This document shows, in pieces, positions 44,102 to 53,499 of a stretch of DNA of 64,000 bases. The notes beneath the pieces are model-generated. The model had not been told where the DNA came from. It ran no database searches and saw only the letters and a program-made list of their open reading frames with translations. Where the stretch lies: NCBI RefSeq assembly GCF_003955735.1, contig NZ_CP034464.1:930001-994000 (forward strand), given 5' to 3'. The stretch comes from Undibacterium parvum (GTDB taxonomy: Bacteria > Pseudomonadota > Gammaproteobacteria > Burkholderiales > Burkholderiaceae_D). Within the stretch, counting starts at the first letter, position 1; every line of letters begins with the position of its first letter. The translations under genes were made by a program, and so were the position numbers.

Positions 44102-45390
44102 CAGCGCCCCGCCTGTTTTTTCGCGACATCAGCGCGCACCCGGGCGCCTTCCAACACCGCACTACCGGTCGCAGGCAATACCAGATCGCTGTCCTTGAGA
44201 CCGGCGAGTATCTCTGTGCTTTTGTCGCCAGACATGCCTAGCTTGACTACCCGTCGCACAGCCTTGCCATGCTCCACCAGCATCACCCACGGCTCTTTAC
44301 TCGCCGCATCACGAATCGCCTCGACATTTAAAGACAGCGTGTCTTTGCGGCGCGCCACCTCGATCTCTACCGAGACCGTCATATCTTGCTTAAGAAATAC
44401 CGGCGCCTCTGCCACATTGAGTTTGACATCCACCGAGCCACGTTGGGCGTTGATGCCAGGATTAATATAGGCGACCTGCGCATTAAATTTTTGCCCAGGA
44501 TAAGCGTCGGCCTGCGCCAGAGCGGTTTGCCCCAATTGCAAATAACGTAGATTTTTTTCGTCAATTTGCACCAGTAACTGCGTCAGTCCCAGTGGTGACA
44601 AGACCATCAGCACTTTGCCCGGTTGTACCGTGTCGCCGCGTTCGACATCTCTTAATATCAGCACGCCATCAGCCACAGCAGCAATTTTGCTGTGAGCTAG
44701 CCTGGCCTGTGCCGCATGCAGATTGGCGCGGGCTTGCTCCAGCGCAGCGCTTGCCAACTGGTAATCGCTGCCGTTTGGCGTCGCCGATTGCAGTTGCAGC
44801 TGCACACTGCTGTGCTGGCTTTTGGCGATATCGAGATTACGCTGCACATCGTCGAGTTGCGCCTTGCCGATAAATCCTTGCGCCACTAGTTCACGCTGGC
44901 GCTCGTATTGTTTCTGAACATTGAGTAAAGTCGCTTGCGCCTGCTTCAAGGCTTGTTCCGCCATAGGTTGCGTCTGCTGGTGAAACTGCCTGAGCTTGAC
45001 CTCCGCCTGGCGTAGCGCAGCAGCAGCTTGCTCCACGGCGGCTTGCTCATCGCTCGCTTCCAGTTCTATCAGCAACTGACCAGCCTTGACGGTCTGCCCT
45101 TCCTTGACCGGCACCGCCGCCACGCGCCCAATAATCTGAGTGCCAACATCAACTCTGGCCGGGGTCTCGATACGTCCGCTGGCCACTACAGTCTGTATCA
45201 GTTCGCCGCGCTGTAATTGAAACGCCTTCACTTTAACGCCTAGCACCAAGGGCAACAAAAAATACCCTAGCGCGGCCAACACAAGTACCCCGACTATCGT
45301 TATTGAGAGCCAAGATTTAAGAGTTCGCTTGCTGGCGAGAGCGTTTTCTGGCTTTGTAGTTACGGCTGTTGCGGTCTCAGTCATCTGCAC
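44101..45390 (-). CDS. MacA-like periplasmic adaptor of the ABC exporter
   Basis: A 429-residue membrane-fusion protein with one N-terminal membrane anchor (SITIVGVLVLAALGYFLLPL), split lipoyl/barrel-sandwich domain (VASGRIETPARVDVGTQIIG and EGQTVKAGQLLIELEASD; later HSKIAAVADGVLILRDVERG), a long coiled-coil hairpin (residues ~115-225), then a beta-barrel. It would bridge the permease to a TolC-type channel. ATG 45390 has GGAA upstream; ATG 45384 is possible. First gene of the operon, with the TolC-family gene 138 bases upstream on the same strand. Confidence 0.9.
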   Translation of the reverse strand: MQMTETATAVTTKPENALASKRTLKSWLSITIVGVLVLAALGYFLLPLVLGVKVKAFQLQRGELIQTVVASGRIETPARVDVGTQIIGRVAAVPVKEGQTVKAGQLLIELEASDEQAAVEQAAAALRQAEVKLRQFHQQTQPMAEQALKQAQATLLNVQKQYERQRELVAQGFIGKAQLDDVQRNLDIAKSQHSSVQLQLQSATPNGSDYQLASAALEQARANLHAAQARLAHSKIAAVADGVLILRDVERGDTVQPGKVLMVLSPLGLTQLLVQIDEKNLRYLQLGQTALAQADAYPGQKFNAQVAYINPGINAQRGSVDVKLNVAEAPVFLKQDMTVSVEIEVARRKDTLSLNVEAIRDAASKEPWVMLVEHGKAVRRVVKLGMSGDKSTEILAGLKDSDLVLPATGSAVLEGARVRADVAKKQAGR

Positions 45391-45481
45391 ATTTCCGGTT
45401 GATTTATTCCTGTCCCAGCTTAGTCTCCACCAAAGCTTAGACTGAAGATTTGATATTCAACAAACAATCACATACCAAAAA

Positions 45482-45510
45482 TAAAAAGCCCGCAATCTGC
45501 GGGCTTTTTA
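45482..45510 (-). terminator. Rho-independent terminator after the TolC-family gene
   Basis: A 13-bp stem, TAAAAAGCCCGCA paired with TGCGGGCTTTTTA, with a 3-base loop (ATC). It lies 18 bases beyond the stop of the TolC-family gene and separates it from the MacAB-like operon. Confidence 0.92.
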
Positions 45511-45528
45511 TTATTCAAATGACGGTGC

Positions 45529-46851
45529 TTAGATTTCCAGCAAGGCATTGATTTCAGCCAAATCCTGTTCTTTCAGGATACCGGCTGCGGCTTTGAGGCG
45601 CAGACTATTCATAATGGTGTCGTAACGTGCTTTCGCCAGATTCTGAAATGTGGTTGAGAGCTGCTGTTGCGCATTCAAGACATCGATATTTATCCTGACG
45701 CCCACCTGATAACCGAGCATATTTGAATCCAGAGCAGAGCGACTAGAGATCTCAGCGGCTTCATAGGCTTTCACCTGAGCCAGACCCGCCACCACACCGA
45801 TATACGCCTGACGCGCGCCTTGTGCTGCCAGTCTGCGGGTGCTCTCCAGATCATTGCGCGCCTTGTCTTCCAGTGCAATACTTTCCTTGACACGGCTATC
45901 GGTAGCAAAGCCAGAAAAAATCGGGATATTCCACTGCACGCCTATGGTATTTGGCTTGATCACGCCAGTCGGGCCATTATAGTTTCCACCAGTGGCTGTG
46001 CGTGCGCTACTGGCGACCAGATCCACGGTAGGGTAATGTCCGGAGCGGCTCTTGGAAATTTCACGCTGAGCGATTTCGACTGCCACTTGCGAAGCCACTA
46101 CGCCAAAGTTTTGCTGCTCTGCCGACTCCACCCATTTCTCTATGCTCTCTGGCTGAGGTGCGGCAAGTTGGCTCCCTTTTTTCAAGCCAGCCAATTCGTC
46201 TTTCACATCGCGGCCGATAATTTGCATTAAAGCTGCGCGTTTAATCGCAACATCGCCTTGACCAGCAAATTCTTGCGCGGTGATCAAATCAAAACGCGCT
46301 TGCGCTTCGTGACTGTCGGTGATGGTCTGGGTACCGACTTCAAAGTTGCGCTTGGCTGAAGCTAATTGCTCAGAAATAGCGACTTTTTGCGCCTGCAAAG
46401 TCTTTAAAATATCTTTCGACGCCAGCAAATCAAAATACGCCTGGCTAACTCTAACGATCAGATCCTGCTGCGCTTGCGCAAATTGGGCGTCGGTAACGAC
46501 TACCGACAATTTACCCTGTTCATATTGCTGCCAATTGGCCCAGCGGAACAAAGGTTGCGTCAGAGCCAGAGAATAACTATTCGTGTTGTAGTCAAAGTTA
46601 CCCGAGCGCCCCTGATCCGGCGTGACGTCTAGTTTAGTGCGGGTATCACTACCGCTTAGTCCGACCGTAGGCAGCAAACCGGAACGGCCTTGCACCAGTT
46701 TTTCTTGCCCAGCGCGCTGTGAAGCACGTGCACTACCGTAGGCAGCATCATTGGCAAGCGCATCTTTGTAAATCTGTAGTAAATCACTGGCACCGGCATT
46801 GAGCGACAGAAAAGCACTGGCAATCAAAGTGGCAATGAGGGAATTTCGCAT
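45529..46851 (-). CDS. tolC: TolC-family outer-membrane channel protein
   Basis: A 440-residue outer-membrane factor of type I secretion and efflux. It has a signal peptide (ATLIASAFLSLNAGAS), then the duplicated TolC core: long coiled helices (SLALTQPLFRWANWQQYEQG, RVSQAYFDLLASKDIL; IPIFSGFATDSRVKESIALE, DVLNAQQQLSTTFQNLAKAR). GGAGC precedes ATG 46851. It is downstream of the rhodanese and PCMT-like genes on the same strand. It is the only channel gene seen and could serve both RND pumps and the MacAB-like exporter. Confidence 0.93.
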   Translation of the reverse strand: MRNSLIATLIASAFLSLNAGASDLLQIYKDALANDAAYGSARASQRAGQEKLVQGRSGLLPTVGLSGSDTRTKLDVTPDQGRSGNFDYNTNSYSLALTQPLFRWANWQQYEQGKLSVVVTDAQFAQAQQDLIVRVSQAYFDLLASKDILKTLQAQKVAISEQLASAKRNFEVGTQTITDSHEAQARFDLITAQEFAGQGDVAIKRAALMQIIGRDVKDELAGLKKGSQLAAPQPESIEKWVESAEQQNFGVVASQVAVEIAQREISKSRSGHYPTVDLVASSARTATGGNYNGPTGVIKPNTIGVQWNIPIFSGFATDSRVKESIALEDKARNDLESTRRLAAQGARQAYIGVVAGLAQVKAYEAAEISSRSALDSNMLGYQVGVRINIDVLNAQQQLSTTFQNLAKARYDTIMNSLRLKAAAGILKEQDLAEINALLEI

Positions 46852-46999
46852 GGAATGCTCCGAAAGTAAGGTGACAAATTACTAGCGCTGTTTTGTACTA
46901 TACAAAACAACTTAAATTTACTCATAAAGACTGAGGCAAAATAATACCGCTCAGGCCAGATACAGCAGAGGGAGTACTTCTACGACAATCAGGCTAATA

Positions 47000-47323
47000 C
47001 TAATAAGTAGGCATGCTGTTATCGACTTGTTGCGCCCACGCATGGACGCCCCCAGTCAAATTAATCATCTGAGCAAAACCATTGCGCTCAAGAAAATTAG
47101 CCACCTGCATACTGCGCCCACCATGATGACAAATGCACACTATCACGCTATCAGGGTCGAGCTCCTGCATACGCTCCGGCACTGTCTGCATAGGCATCAG
47201 CTGGACATGCGGGATATGACAGGTCTCATACTCCCAAGGTTCCCTGACATCTAACAAAATCAATGGATTTTTTGTAGGATCGACCAGTAGTGCGGCTAAT
47301 TCGGGAGCGGTGACATGTTGCAT
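47000..47323 (-). CDS. Rhodanese-like sulfurtransferase domain protein
   Basis: A 107-residue single-domain protein. The active-site Cys65 sits in ICHHGGRS, with the leading element LLDVREPWEYETCHIP. It resembles GlpE/ThiI-type single rhodanese domains that transfer sulfane sulfur. No membrane segment or signal peptide, so cytoplasmic. GGAATAAGC lies before ATG 47323. Between the PCMT-like and TolC genes, with 50-150 base spacers, in an arrangement I recall as common in Burkholderiales. Confidence 0.88.
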   Translation of the reverse strand: MQHVTAPELAALLVDPTKNPLILLDVREPWEYETCHIPHVQLMPMQTVPERMQELDPDSVIVCICHHGGRSMQVANFLERNGFAQMINLTGGVHAWAQQVDNSMPTY

Positions 47324-47374
47324 GAGCTTATTCCGGTAACATTTTTTGAATTGCTGATTGGCTTTACTTTTACT

Positions 47375-48025
47375 TTAGAAAGTAAAAGTCGATTCGGGCA
47401 CGGCTTGCGACAAGGCCTGCACTGAAGTTTCAAATAAGTTCTTGGTATTGAAAAATAATTCAGACTCGCGCGTAATCAATTGCGCGCTCATGACCGGCGC
47501 CTTTCCTATGAAGACAAACATGCGACCAGCCACAGCCAATTGCTGCTTCAAGAGTTCGGGGATTACTTCGAGCGAGCCGCACACCACGATGGCGTCATAG
47601 CTAGAGCCTATCTTGCCTAACAGAGCATCGCCCCAAATCACATCAACATTAAAAATACCCTGACTTTGCAGATTGTTTTCGGCAAGAGCTTTCAATTCAG
47701 GAATAGCCTCAGCCACAGTCACTTGGCGCGCTTGATGCGCCAGCAATGCAGCCAGATAACCACTACCCGCGCCGACCACCAAAACGTTTTCACTTTTTTT
47801 GACGGCAAGATCTTGCAAGATGCGCGCTTCCAGTTTCGGCGAGAGGGCCACCGTACCACCCGGCAGCGGTAATTCTGTATCAAAAAACGCCAGACTCTTT
47901 TGATCGTCCGGGAAATAGTCTTCGCGTTTAACCGCAGCTAACAAAGCCAAGACCTCGGGAGATGAGACATTCCAAGGGCGGATTTGCTGCTCTATCATGT
48001 TGAAACGGGCTTTTTCGATATTCAT
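47375..48025 (-). CDS. Protein-L-isoaspartate O-methyltransferase-like protein
   Basis: A 216-residue SAM-dependent methyltransferase-fold protein. The start FNMIEQQIRPWNV and the VKREDYFPDD element fit the PCMT family, and motif I is VLVVGAGSGYLAALLA. It is shorter than and distinct from Pcm of E. coli at the catalytic loop (SPKLEARILQDL in place of the usual SQPYIVA), so repair of isoaspartyl residues is uncertain. First gene of the PCMT-rhodanese-TolC group. Confidence 0.82.
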   Translation of the reverse strand: MNIEKARFNMIEQQIRPWNVSSPEVLALLAAVKREDYFPDDQKSLAFFDTELPLPGGTVALSPKLEARILQDLAVKKSENVLVVGAGSGYLAALLAHQARQVTVAEAIPELKALAENNLQSQGIFNVDVIWGDALLGKIGSSYDAIVVCGSLEVIPELLKQQLAVAGRMFVFIGKAPVMSAQLITRESELFFNTKNLFETSVQALSQAVPESTFTF

Positions 48026-48084
48026 TTTAATGACTCGCTAGGTGTAAAACTAAATTGTTGTAATGGAAAACATCCCGCATTTTA

Positions 48085-51000
48085 TCAAAGCGCGTCACTA
48101 GTTTGCTTATTTCCAGTCCATTTTCGCTTGAACCACTGCCCCAGATCATCCAAATAGGTATAAATCACTGGAACCACGACTAAAGTAAGCAGCGAGGAAG
48201 TGATAATCCCACCGATTACCGCTTGCCCCATCGGTGCGCGCTGCTCTGAGCCTTCGGTCAAGGCAAACGCCAGCGGCACCATACCAAACACCATCGCCAG
48301 CGTGGTCATCAGGATAGGCCGCAGACGGACATGGGCCGCCTCCAGCAAGGCCTCGGTACGCTGTTTACCTTCCTTGCGCACCTGATTGGCAAAGTCGACC
48401 AACAAAATCGCATTCTTGGTCACCAGACCCATCAACATAATAAAACCTATGATAGAGAACATATTCAGCGTAGAACGGAAAAACATTAGCGCCAAAAACA
48501 CACCGATCAAGGTCATAGGCAAGGCCGACATAATCGCAATCGGTTGCAAGAAGCTGGCAAATTGCGAAGCTAAGATCATGTAAATAAAGATCACCGCCAA
48601 AGCCAGTGCCGATAAGGCATAGCCGAAAGACTCGGTCATATTTTTAGTAGCGCCACCCATCTTGTAGCGATAACCGGGTTGCCACTGCACACTATCCAGC
48701 ACTTTTTTCACTTCGGCACTGACTTCACCGGCAGAACGCCCCACCACGTTGGCCGATAACTCAACCTCGCGGGTCAGGTCACGGCGATTGATCTGGTTGG
48801 CGCCGGTCGACAAGCGGATGTCAGCGACCTGACGCAAGGGCACCATGCGCGGTGAACCGTCGGCATTGTTTTGCGAACTGGCCAACATCAATTTGGATAA
48901 ATCATCTGCATTGTTTCTATCATTCGGTGATAAGCGTACCGAGACATCGTAGTTTTCATCATCCGGGGCGCGCCAGGTGGTGGCCGCCTCACCTGCCAGC
49001 AAGGGTCGTAAAGCAGCGCCTATTTGCGCCACACCGACACCAAGATCGGCACCTATATCACGTTTGGGGGTGACAGAAATGGTTGGTTTTTGCGCCTTCA
49101 TGCTGGAATCAAGATCGACCACACCAGGAATGGCGCTGATGCGGCGCTGCACCTCTTCCGACAGTTTTGCCAGTTGATTCAAATCGGCACCTTGCAAGCT
49201 AAAGCGCAGATTTTTATTATCGCCACCGACACCATCCAAGGCACCGATATGCGTGACCGTGATACCAGCGATTTGCACCAGGCGGTTGCGTAAGGGTATC
49301 GACATCTGGCTAGTGCTACGCGTGCGCTCTTTGCGTGGCACCAGACGGATGAAGGTCGTCACATAATTTTTACCCTGAGCCGATCCGGTATTCACGGTGC
49401 TATAGGTGTCTGTAACTTCGGGAAACTCTTTGAGCACCGCCTCGACCTGATGCACCTTAGTCTCGGTCAATTCCAGCGAAGAGCCGACCGGTGTGTAAAA
49501 GGTGACGCCGGTTTCAGAGTAATCAGCTTGCGGCACAAACTCGCTACCGATCAAACCGGTGGCCGGTATCATCAAACCTGCCACAAAGGTGAGTACGGCA
49601 ATTAAGAGGGTCTTGATACGATGTTTGAGCGACCAGCTCAAAATCGATTGATATAGTCTGGAGAACCATTGCACACCGCGCTCAAACTGCTCCAGCACCC
49701 AACCTATGGTGTGCGCGTAGATGCCTTTACGTGGCCCCTCTTTTTTAATTGCGTGTCCATGCGCATCGGGGTCTGGCCAGATCGAAGACAACATAGGATC
49801 GAGCGTAAACGAGACGAACATAGAGATCAGTACAGCGGCGGTCACGGTAATGCCAAACTGATGGAAGAAGCGACCGATAATCCCGCCCATAAAACCTACC
49901 GGCAAAAATACCGCAACAATAGAGAAGGTGGTCGCCAGCACTGCCAGACCAATTTCAGCAGTTCCTTCCAATGCTGCTGTATGGTGATCCTTAAACTTGC
50001 CGTTGACCTTCATGCCGGCATGTCTGACGATATTTTCACGTACCACAATCGCATCGTCGATCAGCAAGCCCACACACAGGGACAAGGCCATCAGGGTAAT
50101 CATATTGATGGTAAAGCCGAATATATCCATAAACAGGAAAGTACCGATCAGTGCCACTGGCAAAGTCAGACCGGTAATCACAGTAGAGCGCCATGAATTA
50201 AGGAACAAGAACACGATCAAGATGGTTAATGCAGCGCCTTCGATCAGGGTCTTGCGCACATTTTCGACGCCAACGCGTATCTGACGCGAACCATCTTTAA
50301 TGATCTGCACCTTCAAACCCGGGTACTGTGCTTTCAGCTGAGACTCCAACGCTTTTAAGGCTTCAGTCAAACCATCTGCCACTTCTATGGTGTTTTGCCC
50401 CTGCGCTTTTAAGATGTCCAAAGCCACGGTACGCTGACCATTGTGCAGCGCCAGACTCTCTTGCTCTTCTTGTCCGTCAACGATACTCGCCACCTGTGAC
50501 AGCAAGACAGGTTGCGAGCCGCGCTTGGCCACCACAATGCGGCCGAAACCTTCTGGGTTTTGGATGCGCCCCTGAATTTGCACTACTTTTTCATTGTCCA
50601 GCGAGCGTATTGCGCCGGTAGGCAATTCTTGGTTTTCATTGCGCAGGGCATTGATGACTTGATCAACACTCAGGCCCAAGGCTTCCATCTCATTGGGTTT
50701 GAGGTAAATCTTGATTTCACGTTTGACGCCACCAACTAGCGTGACCGATCCAACGCCGCGCACATTTTCCAGGCGCTTCTTGACCAGTTGATCAGCGATG
50801 GCGGTCATCTCGCGGAAATCACGTGGTTTTACTTTATCGTCATTCGTTACCGAGACTGAAAAAATCGGCTTATCGGCCGGATCGTAGCGCGAGACCCGCG
50901 GCTCTTTGACTTCCTTACGAAATTTCGACTTAATCAACGCGACTTTTTCACGCACATCTTGCGCTGCCTGCGCCGGATCGACATTCAGATCAAACTCCAT

Positions 51001-51276
51001 CACCACCACCGAAGTGCCTTCGTACGAACGTGAAGTCAAGGCACTGATGCCGTTGATGGTGTTGACCACCTCTTCCACCTTGCGAGTAATATCGGATTCG
51101 ATAGTCTCAGGCGCGGCACCGGGATAATCGGTTTGTATCACCACCACCGGGAAAGTAATATCGGGAAACTGATCGACCCGCAAACGCTTATAAGAAAACA
51201 GACCCAAGACCACAAACGCCACCATCATCATGGTCGCCAGCACCGGATTGCCTATACTAATTCTTGTGAACCACAT
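48085..51276 (-). CDS. RND efflux pump inner-membrane permease (HAE1 family), pump 2
   Basis: A 1063-residue AcrB/MdtB-like permease starting [20 protein letters not shown]. It keeps the helix-4 Asp pair ([20 protein letters not shown], residues ~400-419) and the [19 protein letters not shown] helix-10 element. Two porter regions and 12 membrane helices are apparent. ATG 51276 is three bases after the adaptor's stop, the same spacing as in pump 1, but the sequences differ clearly, so the pumps are not a recent duplication. Its adaptor and the TetR gene are upstream. Confidence 0.95.
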   Translation of the reverse strand: MWFTRISIGNPVLATMMMVAFVVLGLFSYKRLRVDQFPDITFPVVVIQTDYPGAAPETIESDITRKVEEVVNTINGISALTSRSYEGTSVVVMEFDLNVDPAQAAQDVREKVALIKSKFRKEVKEPRVSRYDPADKPIFSVSVTNDDKVKPRDFREMTAIADQLVKKRLENVRGVGSVTLVGGVKREIKIYLKPNEMEALGLSVDQVINALRNENQELPTGAIRSLDNEKVVQIQGRIQNPEGFGRIVVAKRGSQPVLLSQVASIVDGQEEQESLALHNGQRTVALDILKAQGQNTIEVADGLTEALKALESQLKAQYPGLKVQIIKDGSRQIRVGVENVRKTLIEGAALTILIVFLFLNSWRSTVITGLTLPVALIGTFLFMDIFGFTINMITLMALSLCVGLLIDDAIVVRENIVRHAGMKVNGKFKDHHTAALEGTAEIGLAVLATTFSIVAVFLPVGFMGGIIGRFFHQFGITVTAAVLISMFVSFTLDPMLSSIWPDPDAHGHAIKKEGPRKGIYAHTIGWVLEQFERGVQWFSRLYQSILSWSLKHRIKTLLIAVLTFVAGLMIPATGLIGSEFVPQADYSETGVTFYTPVGSSLELTETKVHQVEAVLKEFPEVTDTYSTVNTGSAQGKNYVTTFIRLVPRKERTRSTSQMSIPLRNRLVQIAGITVTHIGALDGVGGDNKNLRFSLQGADLNQLAKLSEEVQRRISAIPGVVDLDSSMKAQKPTISVTPKRDIGADLGVGVAQIGAALRPLLAGEAATTWRAPDDENYDVSVRLSPNDRNNADDLSKLMLASSQNNADGSPRMVPLRQVADIRLSTGANQINRRDLTREVELSANVVGRSAGEVSAEVKKVLDSVQWQPGYRYKMGGATKNMTESFGYALSALALAVIFIYMILASQFASFLQPIAIMSALPMTLIGVFLALMFFRSTLNMFSIIGFIMLMGLVTKNAILLVDFANQVRKEGKQRTEALLEAAHVRLRPILMTTLAMVFGMVPLAFALTEGSEQRAPMGQAVIGGIITSSLLTLVVVPVIYTYLDDLGQWFKRKWTGNKQTSDAL

Positions 51277-51279
51277 GGC

Positions 51280-52434
51280 TTAGCCTTTAGCAGCAGAGCT
51301 AGGCGAAATCAGCTTGACGGCAATGCCGGCTCGCAGACTACCTAAATTTGTCTTCACCACTTGCGCGCCTTGAGTCAAACCCGTCAGCACTTCTACGCTG
51401 GCGACACCAGCACTGTCACCGGATAAACCCAAGCTGACAGGTTTTTGTTGCAAACTATTATTCTCTATCACGTAGACGAAATTTTTACCGTCTTCATTGC
51501 GCACCGCAGTCTGCGGTATCAGCATGGCACCGGTCTTTTGTTCGACCACGATTTGCGCCTCACCAAACATGCCAGATCGTAAAACCCCATCGGTATTGGC
51601 AATCTGAATATAGGCCATGATAGAGCGTGATCCCAGCGTGGTGCCTGGGTTGATGCGGCTGACCTTGCCGCTCACCGTAGTGGCGACCCCTTCTATCTTT
51701 AATTGCACCGCCTGACCGATCTGTATGCTGGCAATATCCTGAGTCGGAACCGGGGCTTCCATCTCCATGACACGTAAATCGACCACTTCTAATAAACGGA
51801 AATCCGGTGAGACTTTCTCGCCCGGCTGCACACTACGACTACTGATCAAGCCAGCGATAGGCGCGCGGATGACGGTATCGGCCAAAGCCTTTTGCGCAAC
51901 CGCCACAGCGCCTTTGGCGCTATCGACATTGGCTAAGGCAATCGCGTATTGATTTTTCGCATTGTCGTAAGAATTTTGTGAAATAAAGGCCTTATCGAGC
52001 AAGACTTTATTATTATCGCGCGCCTGTCTGGCGATCTCTAGCTGAGCATTCGCGGCCGCTAAACTGCCTTGCGCCTGTGCCAGGCGGGCATCGTAATCAA
52101 CGGTATCCATCTTCACCAAGACTTGCCCAAGCTGCACCGATTCACCTTCGCGCACCAACACCTCGCGTACTTCGCCCGCTACTCTGGCTTTGACCTGGCC
52201 TTGATTGTAGGCACGCAAAGCCCCAGAGAGCGTTAACAATTTACGCACATCACCACTGCCGATCGTCACGATATCGCTTGGTAAAAACTCCAGCACTTGC
52301 GCCGCCACCGTCACCGCGGCTTGCTTCGCCGCTGCTTGCGCACCAGCGTCAGCGGTTTTTTTCTTCATCAAGATAATGCCTGCAGCTACCAGCAGTAAAA
52401 GGGCAACGATCCAAATTCCACGACGCTTAAGCAT
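51280..52434 (-). CDS. RND periplasmic adaptor, pump 2
   Basis: A 384-residue membrane-fusion protein with one N-terminal anchor (GIWIVALLLLVAAGIILM), barrel-sandwich halves (VKARVAGEVREVLVREGESV; DTVIRAPIAGLISSRSVQPG), a short coiled-coil hairpin, and a C-terminal barrel (IQIGQAVQLKIEGVATTVSG). It pairs with the permease at 48085-51276. It is separated from the TetR gene by a 111-base spacer containing a terminator (52456-52484). Confidence 0.92.
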   Translation of the reverse strand: MLKRRGIWIVALLLLVAAGIILMKKKTADAGAQAAAKQAAVTVAAQVLEFLPSDIVTIGSGDVRKLLTLSGALRAYNQGQVKARVAGEVREVLVREGESVQLGQVLVKMDTVDYDARLAQAQGSLAAANAQLEIARQARDNNKVLLDKAFISQNSYDNAKNQYAIALANVDSAKGAVAVAQKALADTVIRAPIAGLISSRSVQPGEKVSPDFRLLEVVDLRVMEMEAPVPTQDIASIQIGQAVQLKIEGVATTVSGKVSRINPGTTLGSRSIMAYIQIANTDGVLRSGMFGEAQIVVEQKTGAMLIPQTAVRNEDGKNFVYVIENNSLQQKPVSLGLSGDSAGVASVEVLTGLTQGAQVVKTNLGSLRAGIAVKLISPSSAAKG

Positions 52435-52449
52435 GCTGATCCATTCGAT

Positions 52450-52484
52450 AAAAAAAGCCTGAGTTAATTTAAAAATCTCAGGCT
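52450..52484 (-). terminator. Terminator between tetR and the pump-2 adaptor gene
   Basis: An 8-bp stem AGCCTGAG/CTCAGGCT (52456-52463 and 52477-52484) with a 13-base AT-rich loop. On the minus strand it is followed by a T run (52455-52450). It would end the tetR transcript before the pump genes, so the pump likely needs its own promoter or partial read-through. Confidence 0.7.
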
Positions 52485-52545
52485 AAAACTTCACTAAACA
52501 AAAAATTACGGTAATGGCAGAAATTCTGACGCTACTGCAGTCACA

Positions 52546-53184
52546 TCAAGCTTTGGCGTTAACCAACAAGCCGTGCGTCGCCATTTCTATGTATTGCTCC
52601 AGATAGGCATCCAATTTATCCGGCTCTATCTGGCATATCCCCTGCGAGTGCTTCCAGATCATCATCATGATCATCGGTGCGATCAAAATACGCGGCGCGA
52701 TTTCCAGATCCAAAGGACGCACCTCACCGCGCGCCATGCCGCGCTCCAACATGGCAGTAATGAGTTTGTCGCCCCGGTCTATCACCTCTTCTTGATAGAA
52801 GCGTGCCAACTCAGGGAAATTACCCGCCTCGGCGATCATCAGCTTGGTCAACCCGGATAATTTAGTGTTGCCGATTCTGTCCCACCAGGTGGTCATCAAT
52901 AAGCGCAACAATTCGGCACTGGTACCGGTAAACTGGCCTATCATGCCCTCGGCCTCGCCTATCATAGGAATCACAGATTCGCGTACTACCGCCTTGAATA
53001 ATTCTTCCTTACTGCAAAAATACAAGTACAAGGTGCCTTTAGAGACCCCTGCAGCACGCGCCACATCATCCAGACGGGTCGCGGCAAAGCCACGCTCGAC
53101 GAAATGATCGAGTGCGGCAGCGAGCAACTCTTGTGGCCGGGCATCTTTGCGACGCTCCCAGCGGGGCTTAAAAGGGCAGATCAT
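52546..53184 (-). CDS. TetR/AcrR-family repressor of RND pump 2
   Basis: A 212-residue regulator with the TetR N-terminal HTH (DDVARAAGVSKGTLYLYFCSK, residues ~41-61) and a TetR_C-type ligand domain beginning ELFKAVVRESVIP. ATG 53184 gives a natural start; the N-terminus before the HTH is Arg/Lys-rich. It is adjacent to and oriented with the pump-2 genes, and a near-perfect 24-bp dyad (53197-53220) overlaps its own promoter, so it probably represses itself and the pump. Confidence 0.9.
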   Translation of the reverse strand: MICPFKPRWERRKDARPQELLAAALDHFVERGFAATRLDDVARAAGVSKGTLYLYFCSKEELFKAVVRESVIPMIGEAEGMIGQFTGTSAELLRLLMTTWWDRIGNTKLSGLTKLMIAEAGNFPELARFYQEEVIDRGDKLITAMLERGMARGEVRPLDLEIAPRILIAPMIMMMIWKHSQGICQIEPDKLDAYLEQYIEMATHGLLVNAKA

Positions 53185-53196
53185 TATGAAGACTCA

Positions 53197-53220
53197 ATTA
53201 ATAACTCATGAGTCAGTAAT
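53197..53220. promoter_or_regulatory. Likely TetR-family operator
   Basis: A 24-bp dyad with 10 of 12 half-site matches (ATTAATAACTCA and the complement of TGAGTCAGTAAT). The central ACTCATGAGT is a perfect palindrome. It overlaps the -10 and start region of the predicted tetR promoter and lies 13 bases before the tetR start codon, the expected position for autoregulation. Confidence 0.65.
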
Positions 53221-53246
53221 GTAAACATCTGCGCCCACTGCGTCAA
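53218..53246 (-). promoter_or_regulatory. Predicted sigma-70 promoter of tetR
   Basis: On the minus strand TTGACG (53246-53241), a 17-base spacer and TACATT (53223-53218). The -10 element touches the 24-bp dyad, so bound repressor would exclude RNA polymerase. Confidence 0.6.
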
Positions 53247-53415
53247 GTCAGCGTTGTAATGCACTCCCCCCACAAACCGGCACCTGCGTCTGTTAAACAA
53301 CAATTTCAAATGCCAGCGCACACTATAAAGCCTGTCCTAAGGTCAGGGTCAAGCAGGAGAAAATAGGCTGAGAGAGAGTGTGTAAACAAGGATGGATACC
53401 CTGCATGGAATATTC

Positions 53416-53443
53416 TTCAAATTAAATCCAAATCCACTATAAT
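53416..53443 (+). promoter_or_regulatory. Predicted promoter of the kinase/barrel/PstS-like operon
   Basis: A perfect -10 TATAAT (53438-53443) with a weak -35 TTCAAA (53416-53421) at 16 bases. It lies about 57 bases upstream of the kinase start region. The weak -35 suggests activator dependence, but no activator is known. Confidence 0.5.
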
Positions 53444-53499
53444 GTTTTTTAAGTAAGCATTTCAAATGTCATGTCAACGGCCGTATTTGAATAGTGAGG

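Noticed and set aside
45529..48025. PCMT-like, rhodanese and TolC-family genes as a new system
   Set aside because: This order is, as far as I recall, ordinary in Burkholderiales, and no functional link can be read from the sequence.
16388..51276. Possible recent duplication of the two RND pumps
   Set aside because: The two permeases differ throughout, and only the general family motifs and the three-base adaptor-permease spacing are shared.
53360..53400. CTGAGAG followed by GATACCC, reminiscent of a TPP riboswitch core, upstream of the kinase gene
   Set aside because: The conserved second half (the GAACCTGA-type element) and the stem arrangement are missing, and the downstream genes have nothing to do with thiamine.
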